Of a DNA stretch of 64,000 nucleotides, positions 60,927 through 64,000 are shown in pieces. The notes under the pieces are model-generated. The model had not been told where the DNA came from. It saw nothing but the letters and a program-made list of their open reading frames with translations, and did not search any database. The position numbers and the translations under genes are program-made. This DNA is from Dysidea avara (taxonomy: Eukaryota > Porifera > Demospongiae > Dictyoceratida > Dysideidae): assembly GCF_963678975.1 (NCBI RefSeq), contig NC_089272.1:62446574-62510573 (forward strand), written 5' to 3'. Position 1 is the stretch's first letter, and every line of letters begins with the position of its first letter.

Positions 60927-62880
60927 ACAAAGCACCAGGTGAGTCACTTAAAAGACTGGCGATGAGCTCACGTATGGCGCCGCGTTTGAGGCCTCGCTTA
61001 TACAGCCCACGCACAAAGAAACAATCTGGCCACACGCGAGACTATACACAATGTTGGGGGTGTATATAGTATCTATGGTTAGATCTATAGCTACAGATTT
61101 ACAGTAACTCGTAAACTTCGCTTTCAAGTTGTCCCATATTATATTGATTTTCCCCTAGCTACCCCTGTGCAGGTCTTCGCTTGCAAAATTAAAGTACAAT
61201 AAAATAAATAAATATATAGATATATGTAGACCTATTAGAGCCGTATGGTTCCTGTCCCGAGACAATTGCGCACGCGCAAATAGTGTGTTCAATAAGTGAA
61301 ACTCACCCACTGGCACTGGCCGGGATATTTGCGAGCTAAGCAGTTGACTTGCAGTGAAAGAAGAACTCATGCGTCACGTACTTTTTAAAGCTGCTGCAGG
61401 TCTGTAGTCATACGTTGTCATCTACTCACGTGGCCAGGGAAACTTACTCTGGCAATAGGGGCCTGCGCATAATACACACCTCCTTGGATGATGATGAATG
61501 ATGACAACGCCGGCGGGCGCCGCCTAATCACGAAGCAAACGAACATATGACTAGCTATGTGATGTAGGGCTGCCCTCGAGCTCACTAACGTCGCTAACAG
61601 GAGGTAGTCCACATGGTTAATATTTTGTGGTAGACAGTACACGAAGCAACTCAAGCAAGGCTCTATATGCAACATCGGGCTACGCAGTATACAGTGAGGC
61701 GTGAGCTATACGCATAGCCAATGACTGCATGGTTAACTGGCTACACGCTTGGCTTTTAATGCAAATACATAGCTAGATCCTGATACCAACAAGACACTTT
61801 CATGGCTGAAATAACTTTATTTAGAGCCATAGCTGTTAAAGAATAATATACGTATAGTGACGTAGCTTTATAGCTCAGTAGCTATGCATCAATCAACTTA
61901 CTTGATTCATTTATCACTTCAATCCAATCACAAAGCGTCTATAGTAGGATTTTATGATAACTAGCTGCTATACATGAGCTGTTGATTTTAGCCAGTAGTT
62001 ATGACGCTTGTTACCCGCGTGTATCGGTAGCTATGCACCGGTTACTTAATAGCTGCTTCAGCAGATTATAGCTATATCACCCCTCAACATTTTTTATTCA
62101 TTGGCTTTGTTGACCCACGCAGAATCTAGTGGGAATATCTTACTGTATAGCTAATGGTTCACTTTAATATTATTGATGGCTGAGTTATGTATTTTTTATT
62201 ATTGCTTGAAGGACAGCACAGTTGCATGGTGTGCCCAAGAAGAAAATGACAGAATTATAACACCATTAATACACATACAAATATCTGTTAGGCTAATTAT
62301 TGATTAGTATATTTGTAAAGAATGTGTCATAGTAAGTGACATCCAGGAGGAATGTTGGTACATTGTAATGTTTAGATATACATTCCGAGAAAGTGTGTCA
62401 CAGTTATTTTTACGTAGCTATTGTGGGTATTTTTGCACTTTAAAGTTAAAACCATGCTGAAGAAACACAGACTCAAAACTGTGCATTTTCACTGAGCCAG
62501 ATTTCTACCAGCAAAGTTATCAATATACATGCCAACTAATGCAACTATACTGTAAGTACACTAAGCATCTACAAATAATTTATACAGTTGACAGTGGTTA
62601 CATTATTGTAGCTTAGTACTGAAGTAGCTATGTCACAGCCTATACTAAATGGATATAATTTATTACGCACCATGCACCCATGGCCAATATACTCGGAATC
62701 AATAGAAATGCTTAAAAAAGCATGTAACTATTATGCCACATGGTTATTACAAATAAACAGAAGCCATGGTATGCTAATAAGTGAATTCATTGACACAATT
62801 ACAGTTTCATCATAAATAAGTGATTGGACTTAATGGAGCAAAACTAAATAACTGTTAAATTTCTAGCTATAGGTCTGATT
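60927..62880. other. GC-richer stretch without a recognised gene
   Basis: Bases about 60930-61560 are richer in CG dinucleotides (ATGGCGCCGCG, GGCGGGCGCCGCC) than the rest of the window, as may be seen at an unmethylated promoter. No exon with a recognisable domain follows on either strand within the window. Confidence 0.35.
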
Positions 62881-62884
62881 ATAT

Positions 62885-63123
62885 ATGTGCCTAGGGCATG
62901 TTGGCACAAACAACACCCCACCGCATAACATCTTGTATCTCAATGCAGAGATACAACATTTTTATTCTGTAACTTTTATTTTAAAGCCACCTAAATTGTT
63001 AATAAATGCTGAAAATTTCATGGCCAAACAATAACGGAATAGCAAGTTATGACACATCAAAGTTTTAAAAATAGGCAATTTTTATGTGCCCACATGCCCT
63101 ATTTTCGTAGGCCTGATCACATA
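62885..63123. mobile_element. MITE family 3 copy
   Basis: It shares TGTGCCCACATGCCCTATTTTCG and GCCTGATCACAT with the copies at 30.8 and 58.1 kb. The left end (GTGCCTAGGGCATGTTGGCAC) is diverged. Confidence 0.6.
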
Positions 63124-64000
63124 GAAAATATTGTTGAAGACTACACCACTGCATGGATTTGAATAGCCGTATCATTCTCTGTAAATTTGCACATTAATAT
63201 GTAGCTAAACCTGCTTAAAACATAATATGATATGATTATAAAGTATATGCATATTACATTTTATAGTTGATGCAGGCCGTGGACCTCATTGTAGAAATAC
63301 ACTGAATTTAGTAGCTATAGTCCATGTCCATTGGATAAGCTAAAAATTAATGCTGAATCCTTACATAATGTGACAGTTGGTGTACCACTTAAATTCATAA
63401 TAAAAATTCTATCTAAACTGTCCACACCAAACTCTCACAGCTATAGTTACAAAAAATGTCAAGTGAAAAAATTAATAATGCATTTACATAATTTGGTGAA
63501 AATGTTATATTTATAGGCATGTACAGTAGTTACACGTACGTTTGGCATGGGCTAGCAAGATGAGTGATAGCTATATATTTCAAAATTACATGTATATACA
63601 ATGTTAAACAGCATTCTAAAATCCCGTCCGCATTGTGACAGCTTACAAAGCACGATGTTAATTAGGGTCAGGCCACATTGGTTTATGCTCTATAGCTAGA
63701 TTACTTGCATTGATGTTCAAGCAAGTTGTGGCATTTATAGTTAAATCTATCTATATACGCACAGAAATGGCATATTATTTAATGAGGCAATGCTGTATTG
63801 TAATTAGCTACTTTAATCATAGATATTACAGGGGCTACATGTCAAGTGACTATCCCACAGCTCAAGTTGACATCCAGACTGACATTCAATAAAGTAATTC
63901 TATCCATCTGAGCACTCCTTTTTTCGAAATTAATGTGCTGTGATATGTTGTCACAGTAATAAGAGTTAGTAGACTATGGCTTTTGGTTGTTACAAATAGA
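63124..64000. other. No gene seen at the window end
   Basis: AT-rich sequence. The short ORFs have no recognisable domain. Confidence 0.4.

Noticed and set aside
61155..61675. Minus-strand ORFs in the GC-richer stretch as a new gene
   Set aside because: Length and composition are within chance, and no splice-linked exon or domain was found.

Overview
The window is eukaryotic, AT-rich and packed with transposons. The domains found (IRS/DOK-type PTB, CARD, Death), introns of 50-58 nt beside introns of 1-3 kb, and the dense non-autonomous DNA transposons point to a metazoan; a demosponge is my best guess, but species is inference. No rRNA, CRISPR or bacterial-style operon was seen.

The main content is a cluster of five related loci. 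All were assembled by hand from splice sites and intron phases. The full architecture is PH - IRS/DOK-type PTB - Ser/Thr/Asn-rich tyrosine-containing linker - CARD-like death-fold - small linker exon - C-terminal Death domain. Locus A (9.1-9.4 kb, +) is an orphan, frameshifted Death-domain exon. Gene B (24.45 to 17.28 kb, -) is complete: 7 exons, 694 aa. Gene C (24.74 to 29.31 kb, +) has 5 exons and 662 aa and lacks the Death domain; B and C are divergent, with 283 bp between their start codons. Locus D (46.32 to 38.40 kb, -) is a decayed pseudogene of the full architecture. Gene E (59.24 to 49.44 kb, -) is complete: 8 exons, 690 aa. Intron phases are the same in all members (0,1,2,2,[2],0,1), which supports common descent by duplication. 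The domain set suggests membrane-associated adaptors that join tyrosine-kinase-type docking (PH-PTB) to death-fold assembly (CARD, Death); this function is inferred.

The rest is mostly repeats. 0-2 kb: half of a foldback element split by a polyA-tailed retroelement fragment. 2.2-3.0 kb: a foldback with a 10-bp duplication. 4.4-8.6 kb: several TIR elements, including one nested in another. 9.9-13.5 kb: nested palindromes, a 2.3 kb foldback and a small palindromic MITE. 14.1-15.1 kb: a tRNA-derived SINE-like region with long GT tracts. 33.9-36.5 kb: a GC-richer repeat, a 1.2 kb minisatellite of 30-bp units with higher-order structure, and a foldback. 46.99-47.21 kb: a GTAT microsatellite. 49.8-53.05 kb: three MITEs with 8-bp duplications plus another TIR element, all within introns of gene E. 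60.5-60.9 kb: one more TIR element. Two LINE reverse-transcriptase tail remnants lie at 32.1 and 54.1 kb. A short palindromic motif, CTCTAATAGAG, recurs inside several otherwise different elements. About 60.9-64 kb shows no recognisable gene.
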